Assembly (NCBI RefSeq): GCF_022539505.1
Contig: NC_061509.1
Location: 214,358,254 to 214,422,253 of the forward strand
Reading direction: 5' to 3'
From: Lolium rigidum
Taxonomy: Eukaryota; Streptophyta; Magnoliopsida; Poales; Poaceae
Length of the DNA: 64,000 bases
Under the pieces are notes generated by a model. That model was given only the letters and a program-made list of their open reading frames with translations, was not told the DNA's origin and did no database searches. How positions within the stretch are numbered: the first letter of the stretch is position 1; the number at the start of each line of letters is the position of its first letter. Made by a program: the position numbers and the translations under genes. Of the stretch, positions 23,488 through 35,727 are shown piece after piece.

Positions 23488-25261
23488 TGTAGGATAACGT
23501 TGCATAGAAAACAAAAATTTTCCTACCGCGAACACGCAATCCAAGCCAAGATGCAATCTAGAAGACGGTAGCAACGAGGGGGTATCGAGTCTCACCCTTG
23601 AAGAGATTCCAAAGCCTACAAGATGAGGCTCTTGTTGCTGCGGTAGACGTTCACTTGCCGCTTGCAAAAGCGCGTAGAAGATCTTGATCACAATCGGTTC
23701 CGGCGCCACGAACGGGCAGCACCTCCGTACTCGGTCACACGTTCGGTTGTTGATGAAGACGACGTCCACCTCCCCGTTCCAGCGGGCAGCGGAAGTAGTA
23801 GCTCCTCTTGAATCCGACAGCACGACGGCGTGGTGTCGGTGGTGGTGGAGAAATCCGGCGGAGCTTCACTTAAGCGTGCGGGATATGGTGGAGGTGAGAG
23901 AGACCGCTAGGGTTTGGGGAGAGGGGCGCCGGCTAGGGCACCCTTGAGAGGTGCGGCCATGGTGGTGGCTTGAGTGGCCGGCCAGCCCCTCTCTCCCCCT
24001 CTTTATATAGGTGGAGGCCCCAAGGTTTAGGTCAAAGAGTCCGAATAAGACCCCAACAAAAACCTTCCAAGTGTCCAAACCTAGGGGGAGTGGGACTCCC
24101 CCTTTCCTTGGTGGGGTGGCCGGCCACCATGGTGGGGAGTCCACTTGGGACTCCTCCTCCCTTAGGTTGGCCGGCCAAGGTGGGTGGAGTCTCTCTGGGA
24201 CTCCACCTTCCATCCTTATTTCTTCCGGACTTTTCTAGAACCTTCTAGAACCTTCCGTAGAACCTTCCGAATCATTTTAATTCACATAAAATGACATCCT
24301 ATATATGAATCTTATTCTCCGGACCATTCCGGAACTCCTCGTGATGTCCGGGATCTCATCCGGGACTCCGAACAAATATTCGAACTCCATTCCATATTCA
24401 AGTACTACCATTTCAACATCCAACTTTAAGTGTGTCACCCAACGGTTCGTGAACTATGCGGACATGGTTGAGTACTCACTCCGACCAATAACCAATAGCG
24501 GGATCTGGAGATCCATAATGGTTCCCACATATTCAACGATGACTTTAGTGATCGAATGAACCATTCACATACGATACCAATTCCCTTTGTCACACGATAT
24601 TTTACTTGTCCGAGGTTTGATCTTCGGTATCACTCTATACCTTGTTCAACCTCGTCTCCTGACAAGTACTCTTTACTCGTACCGTGGTATGTGGTCTCTT
24701 ATGAACTTATTCATATGCTTGCAAGACATTAGACGACATTCCACCGAGAGGGCCCAGAGTATATCTATCCGTCATCGGGATGGACAAATCCCACTATTGA
24801 TCCATATGCCTCAACTCATACTTTCCGGATACTTAATCCCACCTTTATAACCACCCATTTACGCATTGGCGTTTGATGTAATCAAAGTACCTTTCCGGTA
24901 TAAGTGATTTACATGATCTCATGGTCATAAGGACTAGGTAACTATGTATCGAAAGCTTATAGCAAATAACTTAATGACGAGATCTTATGCTACGCTTAAT
25001 TGGGTGTGTCCATTACATCATTCATATAATGATATAACCTTGTTATTAATAACATCCAATGTTCATGATTATGAAACTAATCATCCATTAATTAACAAGC
25101 TAGTTTAAGAGGTATACTAGGGACTTCTTGTTGTCTACATATCACACATGTACTAATGTTTCGGTTAATACAATTATAGCATGATATATAAACATTTATC
25201 ATAAACATAAAGATATAAATAATAACCACTTTATTATTGCCTCTAGGGCATATCTCCTTCA
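23488..25261 (-). repeat. 3' LTR of Copia element (1774 bp)
   Basis: On the plus strand it begins TGTAGGATAACG and ends ATCTCCTTCA. A TATA box lies on the minus strand at about 24001-24008 (plus-strand CTTTATATAGG). It retains about 88 bp lost from the other LTR. Confidence 0.93.
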
Positions 25262-28200
25262 GTCTCCCACTTGCACTAGAGTCAATAATGTAGTTTACAT
25301 TTGTAAAGATATAACACCTTGGCCTTCTGGTGCTTTATCATGTATTGCTCACGGGAGAGGTTTTTAGTCATCGGATCTGACACGCTCGTAAACGTATGTA
25401 TTTTGTAATTCATTTGCGTCTCAACGCATCACTCATTTCCAAATGAGTTGGCATTAAATATGTTTGATCTTCTGGTGGAACCTTAATTCCGCTGTCTGAA
25501 ATATGTCACTAATATTGTCACACACAACATAGCTTCAAAGTTCTGACTCTGTCGGAACTACACCAAGTTCTCAAAGAACCTCTTGACTTAACATCCTTTG
25601 TCATTGCCAAAATAATGACATAATCTGCCTTCTTTTGTAGAATCCGTCACAATATTTAGAACTCTTCTAAATCTAGCATAGACAACTTCTAGCTCATTGT
25701 GCTACCTTTTAAACAACACTTAGTCTAATTTGAGATTGAAATTATATTTTATATGTGACAAAACCAATATCGGTGTAACACCTTACAGCGATTTGTTTGT
25801 CATTTCTTCATACAAATATATATATATATCCTTAGTTCTTCTAAAGTACTCAAGGATATTCTTACTGTCGTCCAATGATCATCATATGAATCATTCTGGT
25901 ATATGCTCATAACACTTTATAGCACATTATATCTGATTGTGTACATATTATTCGTGATCTATAATCACTCATGTGTTTTTACTCATTGAGTGTCAGATAC
26001 ACTCAAGTCTTGTTAAACCTTCACATGACAAGAACATTTTCTTAATATTTCTATATTGAACTACTTCAATATCCATCATATGTACTTTGACTTAAACTTA
26101 TTTATGTGTTTTAATCTATCTTCATAGATCTTGACACTAAATTTGTTTCAGTCCATATCCTTTCATTGAAGTTAATTCTCAATGAAACCTATTTAATCAA
26201 GTATATAATTACATCATTTATAACCAACTATATGTCACCTACATAAAGTATTATAAATGTGTCTTAGCGCTCCCACTTAATTTCTTGCAAATGCAAGCCT
26301 TTTCATCGTCTCTGATGAAATCAAAAACTCTTTGACTATTTCATCTGGTGAAGATTTCAACTCCGTGATACTTACTTCATCCAATTGAAGCTTGTATACC
26401 TATCTAGTATTCCACGGACCAGCAAAACTCTTGGTTGTATCTTGTATACATACTTCTTTAAGTAGTGTATTTTGCCATCCTACTAGCATATCTCATAAAA
26501 GAAATATGTAGTGATTACTAGAATAATCCACATAGACTATAAGCATTGCTACGGAAGATCTAATCTTATCGTATTCAACTCTTTGAACTTTGTCGTAAAC
26601 AATTTTTTCGATAAGTCAAGCTTTCTTCAAGGATATTTCATCCAAATCTATCAATTTCATAGATCCATTTACTTTCATAAAGTATTCATCTATCTTGGAT
26701 TTCATGGCGCATGGCCATTTTAACGGAGTTAGGGCCCATCATAACTTCTTTGTTTTGTAGTTGGTTTATCATTGTTCAAAATCAATCCTTTGTCCACAAA
26801 TCATTTATTTGATCACAAAGTAAACCATACCTACAAGGTTCAATATGTACTCGATCTCCATGGCTAAAACACTTTGTAGTCATGAGAGCCATGATCGTCG
26901 TGGCCGCTTCCGAAACCAATTCCGATGCTGCGCTACTCTGATCATTATGCTCAGGTTCATAAACCTTATCAAATTATATTGTCCTCCCACTCAAATACTT
27001 CACTCGAAACAATTTCTCGGAAATAAGAAACATTGACAAACACTTTTGTCTTTGTCTTGTGGGAAGAATTCCCAATTAAATCTCTTGGGATAACCAACAA
27101 AGACATTCATCCGATTTTGGTTGACTATTAGGGTTTATACCCATGCCATAACTTGTATGGTGTCATTTCAACGGATCATGATGATGCTCTATTCGAGTGT
27201 AAAAGCGGTAGTCACTAAAGCATAATCCACAAAAATATAATGGCATCAATATTTTATCTCATCATTGATCCAACAAAGTTTGGATATATCTCTTGGATAC
27301 TTCATCATCACTATGATACTCCAAGAAACGTAAGTTGTAGAACAATTTCATAACTCTCTTAGATATTCGCTAAAACTCATAATTCAAATATTTCCACCAT
27401 GATCCAATCATAGATATTTGATTTCTATTACGATGATTTCCACTTCATACTGAAATTTATTTGAATCCATTCAAATGTTTCAAACTTCTTCCTTATTGAA
27501 TATATCCATAAATATATACTCAATTCATTGTTGGAAGTTTTTATGAAGTAGAAGAATCTCCCGCACACAACTATGCCCAGTGAACCACATACATCAGCAT
27601 GTATGTTTCCACTAAGTTAGTTGCCCGTTCAACTCTTGGCCTATGAACGGTATTTTAGTCATTCTTTTTAGAAAAGATTTGCAAGCGCCAAATGATTCAA
27701 AAATCAAATGACTCCAAAAATCCATTTGCATGGAGTTCCTTCATGCATTCCTTTCTAACATGACCTAAATGGCGGTTCCACAAATAAGTGGAATTCAAAT
27801 CATTTGCCTTATGGCATTTTAGCGTCAGTGTTATGTATGTGTGTTTCACCATTAAGAATTATAATAACTTATCCATCGTACATGGAGTAATGTCATAATT
27901 TGAACAACTCATTGTTTTCATTTGACCAGAGAAAAATAACAATTATTAAGTTCTTTATTATAAATTCTAAGGGCTAGATAGAATGCTAACAACGAACATA
28001 ATAACACTTTATTTTGTTCCAGTCGTGCATTCCTATCATATTCCTTGTCAGTCACTTAGGCCATTGTATTCTTGTATTGCGTTGTTTTGTATGACACTTC
28101 ATACCAACCAATATAGTACTAATACCCAAGAATTTCATAGTGTGACTTAACTAGGAATACAACCATAACATGTATATCATTTATATACACCTGAGCTAGA

Positions 28201-28450
28201 CTTTCTAGTCTTTTCTTTTCTTTTTGCCAAAATATCTTTCGCAGTTTCTCTTTTAGATTTCCTCATTATTCAGAAAACACTTCAACATCATTAACTTCTA
28301 GGTTTGTTGGTCAAATACCAATAACCTTGAGGTTCTTACTTTGAAGTTGATCATCATATGATAAGTGTTCCGGATTTCACTATTAGTAACCTTGTAATAT
28401 GATGAACAATTTTACTCATAATTTTATCCATTGTATCATGATAACTTTCT
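25262..28450 (-). pseudogene. Degenerate Copia pol region (integrase, reverse transcriptase, RNase H)
   Basis: No long frame remains, but pol pieces are readable on the minus strand. Near the 3' end is the RNase H tail (SDPMTKNLSREQYMIKHQK, about 25380-25320). The reverse-transcriptase box reads YVGD followed by Ile and a TAG stop (26245-26228), where functional elements have YVDD. Further 5' lie TPYKLWHGYKP and the pre-integrase segment containing HLGHVRK, followed by a stop. The same lesions occur in the copy at 55341-59358, so they predate both insertions. The product cannot be active. Confidence 0.8.
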
Positions 28451-28452
28451 GA

Positions 28453-29463
28453 GACCATGTCTGTACATGCTAGGCTCATAAAGTTTTAACCTTGGTATTC
28501 GCATGTGCAAATCTGGCTTGCACCCGTTGTATGCACACGTAGAATCTATCACACCCGATCATCACGTGATGCTTCGATACGACGAGTCTTAGCAACGGTG
28601 CATACTAAGGATGATAACTTCATGGATATGCGAATATCGTTAGTGCCCCAATAGTTGGAGGATTGTGACGCCTAGCGTCTTCAACCTTCATACATTCCCA
28701 TAAAACTTATGAGTTTATGTAGTCTCACCATATAATATTCTATCATCTTGCAATAAGGTCTTAGATATCTCATATATCTCATACCTTGATTATTTCTGAA
28801 AACTAAATTTTCAGCTCCTTACTTTTCAAACAAATTTGAACTTCAAGTTTGACGGAGACAAGATAACTTTAGGTACTAATTGAAACCATAGCTTTTTGAA
28901 TCAAAAATGTGAGGTTTACTAAAAGTTTGCAATAGGACTTAATCATTTCTTGATTCATTAACAATACGGTACCAATCCGTAAAGTTTCTTATCAGATTTT
29001 AACAGTATTTCTATCTCAATAACAAGACTAGCGCATAGTAGAAAACGGATGCCAATACTACAAAAAAAAAATTCAAAATACTACTCAAACTATGTTTATG
29101 ATAATTAGTTCATGTTCTAATCTTATTACTAATGAACTCCCACTTAATACAACATCCCTCATAGTTGTTAAGTGGTACACGATCCAAATCCACTACACCA
29201 AAACCGATCATCACGTGAGATGATGTAGCTTCAATGGTGAACATCAACATGTTGATCATATCATCCATATGACTCGTGTTCAACCTTTCGGTTTCCGTTG
29301 TCCCGAGGCCATGTCTGTAGATGCTAGGCTCGTCAAGCAAACCCAAGTATTCCGCGTGTGCAACATGGCTTACACCCGTTGTATATGAACGTTGAATCTA
29401 TCACATCCGATCATCACGAGATGCTTCGAAACGATGAACTTTGGCAACGGTGCATACGAGGGG
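28453..29463 (-). repeat. Divergent internal duplication in Copia leader
   Basis: Two blocks, about 28455-28618 and 29306-29463, share ATGTCTGTA.ATGCTAGGCTC, CACCCGTTGTAT, GAATCTATCACA.CCGATCATCACG and GCAACGGTGCATAC. They are about 840 bp apart in direct orientation. The copy at 55341 retains the pol-proximal block (about 56020-56170). Confidence 0.75.
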
Positions 29464-30229
29464 AGAACACTTTATTATCTTGATATTAATGTGAGGGATC
29501 ATCTTATAATGCTACCGTCGCGATCTAAGCAAAATAAGATGCATAAAGGATTAACATCACATGCAATTCATATGTGATATGATATGGCCCTTTTGTCTTT
29601 GCGCCTTCGATCTTCATCTCTAAAGCACGGACATGATCTCCATCATCAACGGGCATGATCTCCATCATCGTCGGCGTAGCGTCAAGGTTCATGGCGCCGT
29701 CTTCATGGTTGTTCACCTCATGTAGCAACTATTACAACTACTTTGAAATACTACTCAACATGAAATTTAAAGACAACAATAAGGCTCCTGCCGGTTGCCA
29801 CAATACAATAATGATCATCTCATACATATTCATCATCACATTATGGCCATATCACATCACCAAACCCTGCAAAAACAAGTTAGACGTCTCTAATTTGGTT
29901 TGCATATTTTACGTGGTTTAGGGTTTTCGAGTAAGATCTAATCTACCTACGAACATGAACCACAACGGTGATACTAGTGTTGTCAATAGAAGAGTAAATT
30001 GAATCTTCACTATAGTAGGAGAGACAGACACCCGCAAAGCCTCTTATGCAATACAAGTTGCATGTCGAACGAGGAGCAAGTCTCATGAACGCGGTCATGT
30101 AAAGTTAGCCCGAGCCGCTTCATCCCACTATGCCACAAAGATGCAAAGTACTCAAACTAAAGACAACAAGAGCATCAACGCCCACAAAACCATTGTGTTC
30201 TACTCGTGCAACCATCTATGCATAGACAC

Positions 30230-30243
30230 GGCTCCGATATCAC
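30230..30243 (-). promoter_or_regulatory. Primer binding site of Copia element
   Basis: On the minus strand TGATATCGGAGCC lies next to the 5' LTR. It is two bases from TGGTATCAGAGCC, the usual initiator-Met site of Copia elements. Confidence 0.7.
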
Positions 30244-30244
30244 T

Positions 30245-31928
30245 CGTAGGATAACGTTGCATAGAAAACAAAAAATTTCCTACCGCGAACACGCAATCCA
30301 AGCCAAGATGCAATCTAGAAGACGGTAGCAACGAGGGGGTATCGAGTCTCACCCTTGAAGAGATTCCAAAGCCTACAAGATGAGGCTCTTGTTGCTGCAG
30401 TAGACGTTCACTTGCCGCTTGCAAAAGCGCGTAGAAGATCTTGATCACAATCGGTTCCGGCGCCACGAACGGGCAGCACCTCCGTACTCGGTCACACGTT
30501 CGGTTGTTGATGAAGACGACGTCCACCTCCCCGTTCCAGCGGGCAGCGGAAGTAGTAGCTCCTCTTGAATCCGACAGCACGACGGCGTGGTGTCGGTGGT
30601 GGTGGAGAAATCCGGCGGAGCTTCACTTAAGCGTGCGGGATATGGTGGAGGTGAGAGAGACCGCTAGGGTTTGGGGAGAGGGGCGCCGGCTAGGGCACCC
30701 TTGAGAGGTGCGGCCATGGTGGTGGCTTGAGTGGCCGGCCAGCCCCTCTCTCCCCCTCTTTATATAGGTGGAGGCCCCAAGGTTTAGGTCAAAGAGTCCG
30801 AATAAGACCCCAACAAAAACCTTCCAAGTGTCCAAACCTAGGGGGAGTGGGACTCCCCCCTTTCCTTGGTGGGGTGGCCGGCCACCATGGTGGGGAGTCC
30901 ACTTGGGACTCCTCCTCCCTTAGGTTGGCCGGCCAAGGTGGGTGGAGTCTCTCTGGGACTCCACCTTCCATCCTTATTTCTTCCGGACTTTTCTAGAACC
31001 TTCCGTAGAACCTTCCGGATCATTTTAATTCACATAAAATGACATCCTATATATGAATCTTATTCTCCGGACCATTCCGGAACTCCTCGTGATGTCCGGG
31101 ATCTCATCCGGGACTCCGAACAAATATTCGAACTCCATTCCATATTCAAGTACTACCATTTCAACATCCAACTTTAAGTGTGTCACCCTACGGTTCGTGA
31201 ACTATGCGGACATGGTTGAGTACTCACTCCGACCAATAACCAATAGCGGGATCTGGAGATCCATAATGGTTCCCACATATTCAACGATGACTTTAGTGAT
31301 CGAATGAACCATTCACATACGATACCAATTCCCTTTGTCACGCGATATTTTACTTGTCCGAGGTTTGATCTTCGGTATCACTCTATACCTTGTTCAACCT
31401 CGTCTCCTGACAAGTACTCTTTACTCGTACCGTGGTATGTGGTCTCTTATGAACTTATTCATATGCTTGCAAGACATTAGACGACATTCCACCGAGAGGG
31501 CCCAGAGTATATCTATCCGTCATCGGGACGCAGTGGCGTTTGATGTAATCAAAGTACCTTTCCGGTATAAGTGATTTACATGATCTCATGGTCATAAGGA
31601 CTAGGTAACTATGTATCGAAAGCTTATAGCAAATAACTTAATGACGAGATCTTATGCTACGCTTAATTGGGTGTGTCCATTACATCATTCATATAATGAT
31701 ATAACCTTGTTATTAATAACATCCAATGTTCATGATTATGAAACTAATCATCCATTAATTAACAAGCTAGTTTAAGAGGCATACTAGGGACTTCTTGTTG
31801 TCTACATATCACACATGTACTAATGTTTCCGTTAATACAATTATAGCATGATATATAAACATTTATCATAAACATAAAGATATAAATAATAACCACTTTA
31901 TTATTGCCTCTAGGGCATATCTCCTTCA
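30245..31928 (-). repeat. 5' LTR of Copia element (1684 bp)
   Basis: This is a near-identical copy of 23488-25261. An 88-bp deletion lies at about 31529 and the inner border is CG instead of TG. The minus-strand TATA box is near 30758-30765. Confidence 0.93.
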
Positions 31929-32090
31929 GAACCGCGACTAAAGACCTGGGCCCAGCGCGCTCGCTGGCCAGCTGGTGGACGGGAGGGGCTTTAGTCGCGG
32001 TTGGCCAGGCCAACCGCGACTAAAGGTCCTCAGGCCTGGCCCGAAGGCCTTTAGTCGCGGTTGGCCGAGCCAATCGGGACTAAAGGCCCA
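31929..32090. repeat. CACTA left subterminal repeat array, second part
   Basis: Units GAACCGCGACTAAAG, TTAGTCGCGGTTGGCC and GGCCAACCGCGACTAAAG alternate as hairpins with GGCC-rich loops. The first five bases are the right copy of the Copia target duplication GAACC. Confidence 0.8.
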
Positions 32091-32094
32091 TCCC

Positions 32095-32101
32095 TATAAA
32101 A
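32095..32101 (+). promoter_or_regulatory. TATA box of CACTA transposase gene
   Basis: CCCTATAAAAGGGCC lies just inside the left subterminal array and about 345 bp before the first coding ATG at 32441. Confidence 0.6.
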
Positions 32102-32440
32102 GGGCCTCGACTCACGAGCACTTAGCCATTTGGTGCCACTTCTCTTCACAAGCTTCACAAGGGGGTGTAGGTTTGATTTTGGCTCCTCTTATGCACACAA
32201 GGTGTTTGATGAAATGCCCCAAGAGCATGAAACCAACATGATATGAAGTGTCGGAGCCACACTTGAGCTTCCTCATTTATTTTTTCCTCCTCGATCGCGG
32301 TTAGCAACTTGAACCTTTCATATGTGTCATTGATAAAATATGCATGTGTGTAGTTCGTTGTTTAATTTCTATTGTTTATAGCTAGTTAGTTTAACAAATG
32401 CATGATGGTTAATTATATATTTTATATTATAATAATGCAG

Positions 32441-33332
32441 ATGAATCGGCAATGGATGTACGGTAACCGACTCTCCGGCGAGTTCACTACGGGTTTGAAA
32501 GATTTTCTCGGCTAATGCGAACAAGCAGAAGGGTTTTGTTATATGTCCATGTGTTAACTGTAAGAATCAGAAGGGTTACTCTTCCTCAAGAGAAGTTCAC
32601 ATGCACCTGCTTCGGCACGGTTTCATGCCAAGCTATAATTGTTGGACCAAGCATGGAGAAAGAGGGGTTATAATGGAAGAAGATGAAGAAGGGGATGATT
32701 TCATCGATGAAAACTATCTTGATCATTTCGGTGATACTTTCATGGAGGATGCTGAAGGTGAAGGGGAAGGTGAAGAAGAGGCACGTGATGAGCCCGTTGA
32801 TGATCTTGGTCGGACCATTGCTGATGCACGGAGATGCTGCGAAACTGAAAAGGAGAGGGAGAATTTGGATCGCATGTTAGAGGATCACAGAAAGTCGCTG
32901 TACCCCGGATGCGATAATGGTCTGAAAAAGCTGGGCTGCACACTGGATTTGCTGAAATGGAAGGCACAGGCAGGTGTAGCTGACTCGGCATTTGAAAACT
33001 TGCTGAAAATGTTGAAGAATATGTTTCCAAAGAATAACGAGTTGCCCGCCGATACGTACGAAGCAAAGAAGGTTGTCTCGCCCTCTAGGTTTAGAGGTTC
33101 GAAGATACATGCATGCATCAACGATCGCATCCTCTACCGCGGTGAATACGAGAATTTGAATGAATGCCCGGTATGCACCGCATTGCGTTATAAGATCAGA
33201 GGCGATGACCCTGGTGACGATGTTGAGGGCGAGAAACCCAGGAAGAGGGTTCCCGCCAAGGTGATGTGGTATGCTCCTATAATACCACGGTTGAAACGTC
33301 TGTTCAGGAACAAAGAGGGTATGCTCCTATAA
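32441..33332 (+). pseudogene. CACTA TNP2-type transposase, N-terminal part only
   Basis: The frame starts MNRQWMYGNRLSGEF at 32441, just after a possible splice acceptor AATGCAG. A one-base frameshift lies near 32510, after which the frame stays open to 33332. Visible landmarks are the transposase-associated zinc-type segment CPCVNCKN, then HLLRHGFM and an acidic Asp/Glu-rich block. After it come SLYPGCDNG, LLKWKA, LPADTYEAKK and CPVCTALRYK, and the frame stops shortly after RLKRLFRNK. Full TNP2 proteins continue with the catalytic transposase domain; here it is missing. A 24-bp duplicated segment (33268-33291 and 33318-33341) sits at the break. The protein would be unable to catalyse transposition. 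Confidence 0.85.
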
Positions 33333-33341
33333 TACTACGGT
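33268..33341 (+). repeat. 24-bp direct repeat, 50 bp apart, at transposase truncation point
   Basis: GGTATGCTCCTATAATACCA followed by CGGT occurs at 33268-33291 and again at 33318-33341 with one C-to-T change. The second copy leads straight into the Gly/Pro-coding repeat region of the next gene, so it marks the deletion junction. Confidence 0.85.
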
Positions 33342-33342
33342 G

Positions 33343-35264
33343 GTGGTGGCGGTGGCGGCGGTGGGGTGGTGGTGGTGCTTCACCTACACCTCCTTCACGT
33401 GAGCCGACGCCGCCCCCCAATTCACCTCCGGCGGGTAAGCAGCCGCCGCCCCCCAGTCCACCCCGGGCGGGTAAGCAGACGCCGCCCCCCAATCCACCTC
33501 CGACGAAGAAGCGAAGCAGTCCTGGACTATCAACCCGGACCCTTATGTACCTAAGACCACAAAGGTACCGGAGCCATCACTGAAGCCTCTCCCCACAAGG
33601 CCTTGGGAACGTAGTGCCGAGGAAGTCAACGCGGCCGCGACTGCTGATTATGAGAAATGGAAGGCGGACTGCAAGAAGAAAAGAGAGCCCGAGCCCAAGC
33701 CAGTTTTTTCTGATGAGCAAAAGAAGTGGACTAAGTCATTTTTGAGCACACCGTCCCAAGCCGCGAAGAATCTGCCTGACGACTATGCACGTGAACTTCG
33801 TAGGCAGGCACTCATGTTGAAGGATAAGAAAGAGCGGGCGGAGAAGCAGGAGAAGAAAGCCTTGGAGGAGGCCGAGAAAGAATTAGCAAGTAAACAAAGC
33901 GGGAAACGAGTTGCCCAGCTCGGGGAACAAAGTAAACAATCGATTGCCCCGCTCATAGTGAAAGCCGCCGGTCCGGATGCCCCCGATATCATAGCAGCTG
34001 CGGCAGCACAGAGATTGACTGTAACGAGTGCCAGAGAACAAGCGGCCAACTTAGGTATGACTCTTCGTCAACTGTTAGGCCTTGATGAGGCGCCAGTGAA
34101 GGAGGTAGTAATTACATATGTGCGGAATGGGCCCCTCGTCGAGCCAGCGCAGGAAGAGGATCTACCTCAACAAATGAAAAATCTGCTAAATTGGTACAAG
34201 CGTTACATAAAAAATAAAAATGCCAAAGAATATATTTATGCGGAAGTTAGACATGAGCATCACTTCAAACATTACTATGTAACAATTCATCTGAGTGAAT
34301 TGTTCCAGCTTCTCAATCTACGCGAGCTCGACAAATCTATCATCAGTTGCTACGTTACGTAAGTGATTTATTTCTACCCCATCTCGTTCATTGCCCGCAC
34401 TATATATATGTCCCGACTATATTGTTCCGTACTCTATAATGCAGTAATGAAGATCAAGGAATGCGAAGTAAGGAACATCCATGATGTTGGGTTCATTGAC
34501 CCACACATCATTAATGGATATGTGTTAAAACATCACCCCGCCGACGTGGAGGAAGACCTGTGGCGGTTTCTTGATAAGCAGGAACTCAAAAGTGATATTC
34601 TATTTCCTTACCATTTTGGGTGAGTGTTTCTGTCTTGAGCACATTCTCTTTTGTTTACTCCATGCATGGTATGTGGCTAATCGATGAGTTATGCATGACT
34701 GTGTATGTATCGTGTCCGCAGGTTCCATTGGATTTTGCTAGTAATTAAATTTCACGACTCCACAGTAATCGTCCACGACTCTCTGAATATGGATTCAAAG
34801 CTTTGGACCGACATGAGAAAAATGATGCAGAAGTAATTATTTTCATTCATTTGCGCTTTATATCGATTGGCCTATTTCGTTCATTTCCTAATATCAAGTA
34901 ACTAATAACTCTCTTGTTCATTTAATTTTCTTTACCTCGTAGGGCTTGGAGACGGTTCGTAGATGCCAAGGTCGGTGAGTTCAAAAAAGAGCTACATTTG
35001 ATGCGGTCAAAGAGTGGGACTGGGGATATTCAGCCAGCGGGGACCAATCTATGTGGATACTATGTTTGTGAGATGATCCGGAGATACACCTCTGAGCGGG
35101 TTCCGAGTGACAACAATATCAAGAGGAATAACCTCCGGATGATGCTTACTCCGGAAGCTCGCTTCCGACCACTTCAAGAGGAACTAGCTGGATGGTTCGT
35201 GAGGGAAGTCGTCGATCCTAAAGGAGAACACTATGTAGAGGACTTAGAACTTTATATGCACTAA
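33343..35264 (+). pseudogene. CACTA second gene: Pro-rich, coiled-coil and Ulp1-like protease
   Basis: A GGT-repeat start is followed by a Pro-rich region with three near-repeats (PPPNSPPAGKQ type, 33400-33510). After a frameshift near 33510 the frame reads WTINPDPYVPKTTKVPEP. Lys/Glu/Ala-rich coiled-coil sequence follows at about 33800-33920. The C-terminal part is split by introns: 34445-34619, 34722-34832 and 34943-35264 can be joined in frame. It has the features of C48/Ulp1-type cysteine proteases found in plant CACTA elements: HW (FHWILLVI), HDS, and Gln plus Cys in QPAGTNLCGYYVCE. The junction before 34445 does not join cleanly, so with the upstream frameshift I call it a pseudogene. 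Confidence 0.75.
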
Positions 35265-35519
35265 ATTGTGTATGGAAACTTGTTCAAAATTGTATATGCT
35301 GGTCATCCGATATTGAATATATATTGTATATTCCTCTTGAATTCTCTTTGGTTCTAATTTCAAATTTGTTTGAAATTGTATATTCATATGCATGTATGTA
35401 GTACCGTAGAATATGTGAAACTCCTTCAAAATTAAAATAAAACACAAAAGAAATAAAACAATACAAATTAAAAAGAAAACAGGTTTAGGGGGGGGGGCTA
35501 AAACCCTAAACCTGCGGTG

Positions 35520-35705
35520 GCCGTTAGTCGCGGTTGGCCAACCGCGACTAAAGGTCCTCCGCCCCGACGGTCGCCTGGCGCCCACGTGGACGGGCCTTTA
35601 GTCGCGGTTCGTAAGCAACCGCGACTAAAGGGGGGGGCTTTAGTCGCGCTTATTTGGTCGCGGTTGCGCAACCGCGACTAATGGCAGTTGCGAACCGCGA
35701 CCAAT
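35520..35705. repeat. CACTA right subterminal repeat array
   Basis: At least four hairpins built from TTAGTCGCGGTT and AACCGCGACTAA, including TTGGCCAACC and TTGCGCAACC centres, precede the right terminus. Confidence 0.85.
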
Positions 35706-35727
35706 GGCCCTTTTTCCACCAGTGCCC

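Larger units (their letters stand above)
23488..31928 (-). mobile_element. Complete BARE/WIS/Angela-like Copia element, 8.44 kb, TSD GAACC
   Basis: The element is bounded by LTRs 23488-25261 and 30245-31928 and by GAACC on both sides (23483-23487 and 31929-31933). On the minus strand the LTR begins TGAAGGAGATATGCCCTAG, a hallmark of this Triticeae group. A primer site resembling initiator-Met (TGATATCGGAGCC) follows the 5' LTR, and a purine tract lies before the 3' LTR. The 5-kb interior still shows pol fragments on the minus strand but is full of stops and frameshifts. The LTRs differ by roughly eight substitutions by eye plus a 12-bp indel and an 88-bp deletion, so the insertion is young. 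Confidence 0.93.
23390..35724 (+). mobile_element. CACTA transposon with TSD CCC, split by a Copia element
   Basis: The left end is CACTGGTAGAAAAAGAGGC (23390) and the right end, on the opposite strand, CACTGGTGGAAAAAGGGCC (35724). CCC flanks both sides (23387-23389 and 35725-35727). Subterminal arrays of AACCGCGACTAA and its inverse TTAGTCGCGGTT lie at 23420-23487, 31929-32090 and 35520-35700. A TATA box (32095) precedes a transposase-like frame and a second gene. About 3.9 kb is CACTA sequence; the rest is the Copia element at 23488-31928. The transposase lacks its catalytic part, so this copy is non-autonomous. Confidence 0.92.

Noticed and set aside
23362..23823. 153-codon minus-strand ORF, repeated at 30200-30580 and on the plus strand at 60809-61393
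   Set aside because: This is the end part of the Copia LTR read in one frame; it is conserved only because the LTRs are recent copies.
35520..35705. CRISPR-like array of short repeats
   Set aside because: Units are inverted, irregularly spaced and lie at a CACTA terminus with matching repeats at the other end; these are subterminal repeats.
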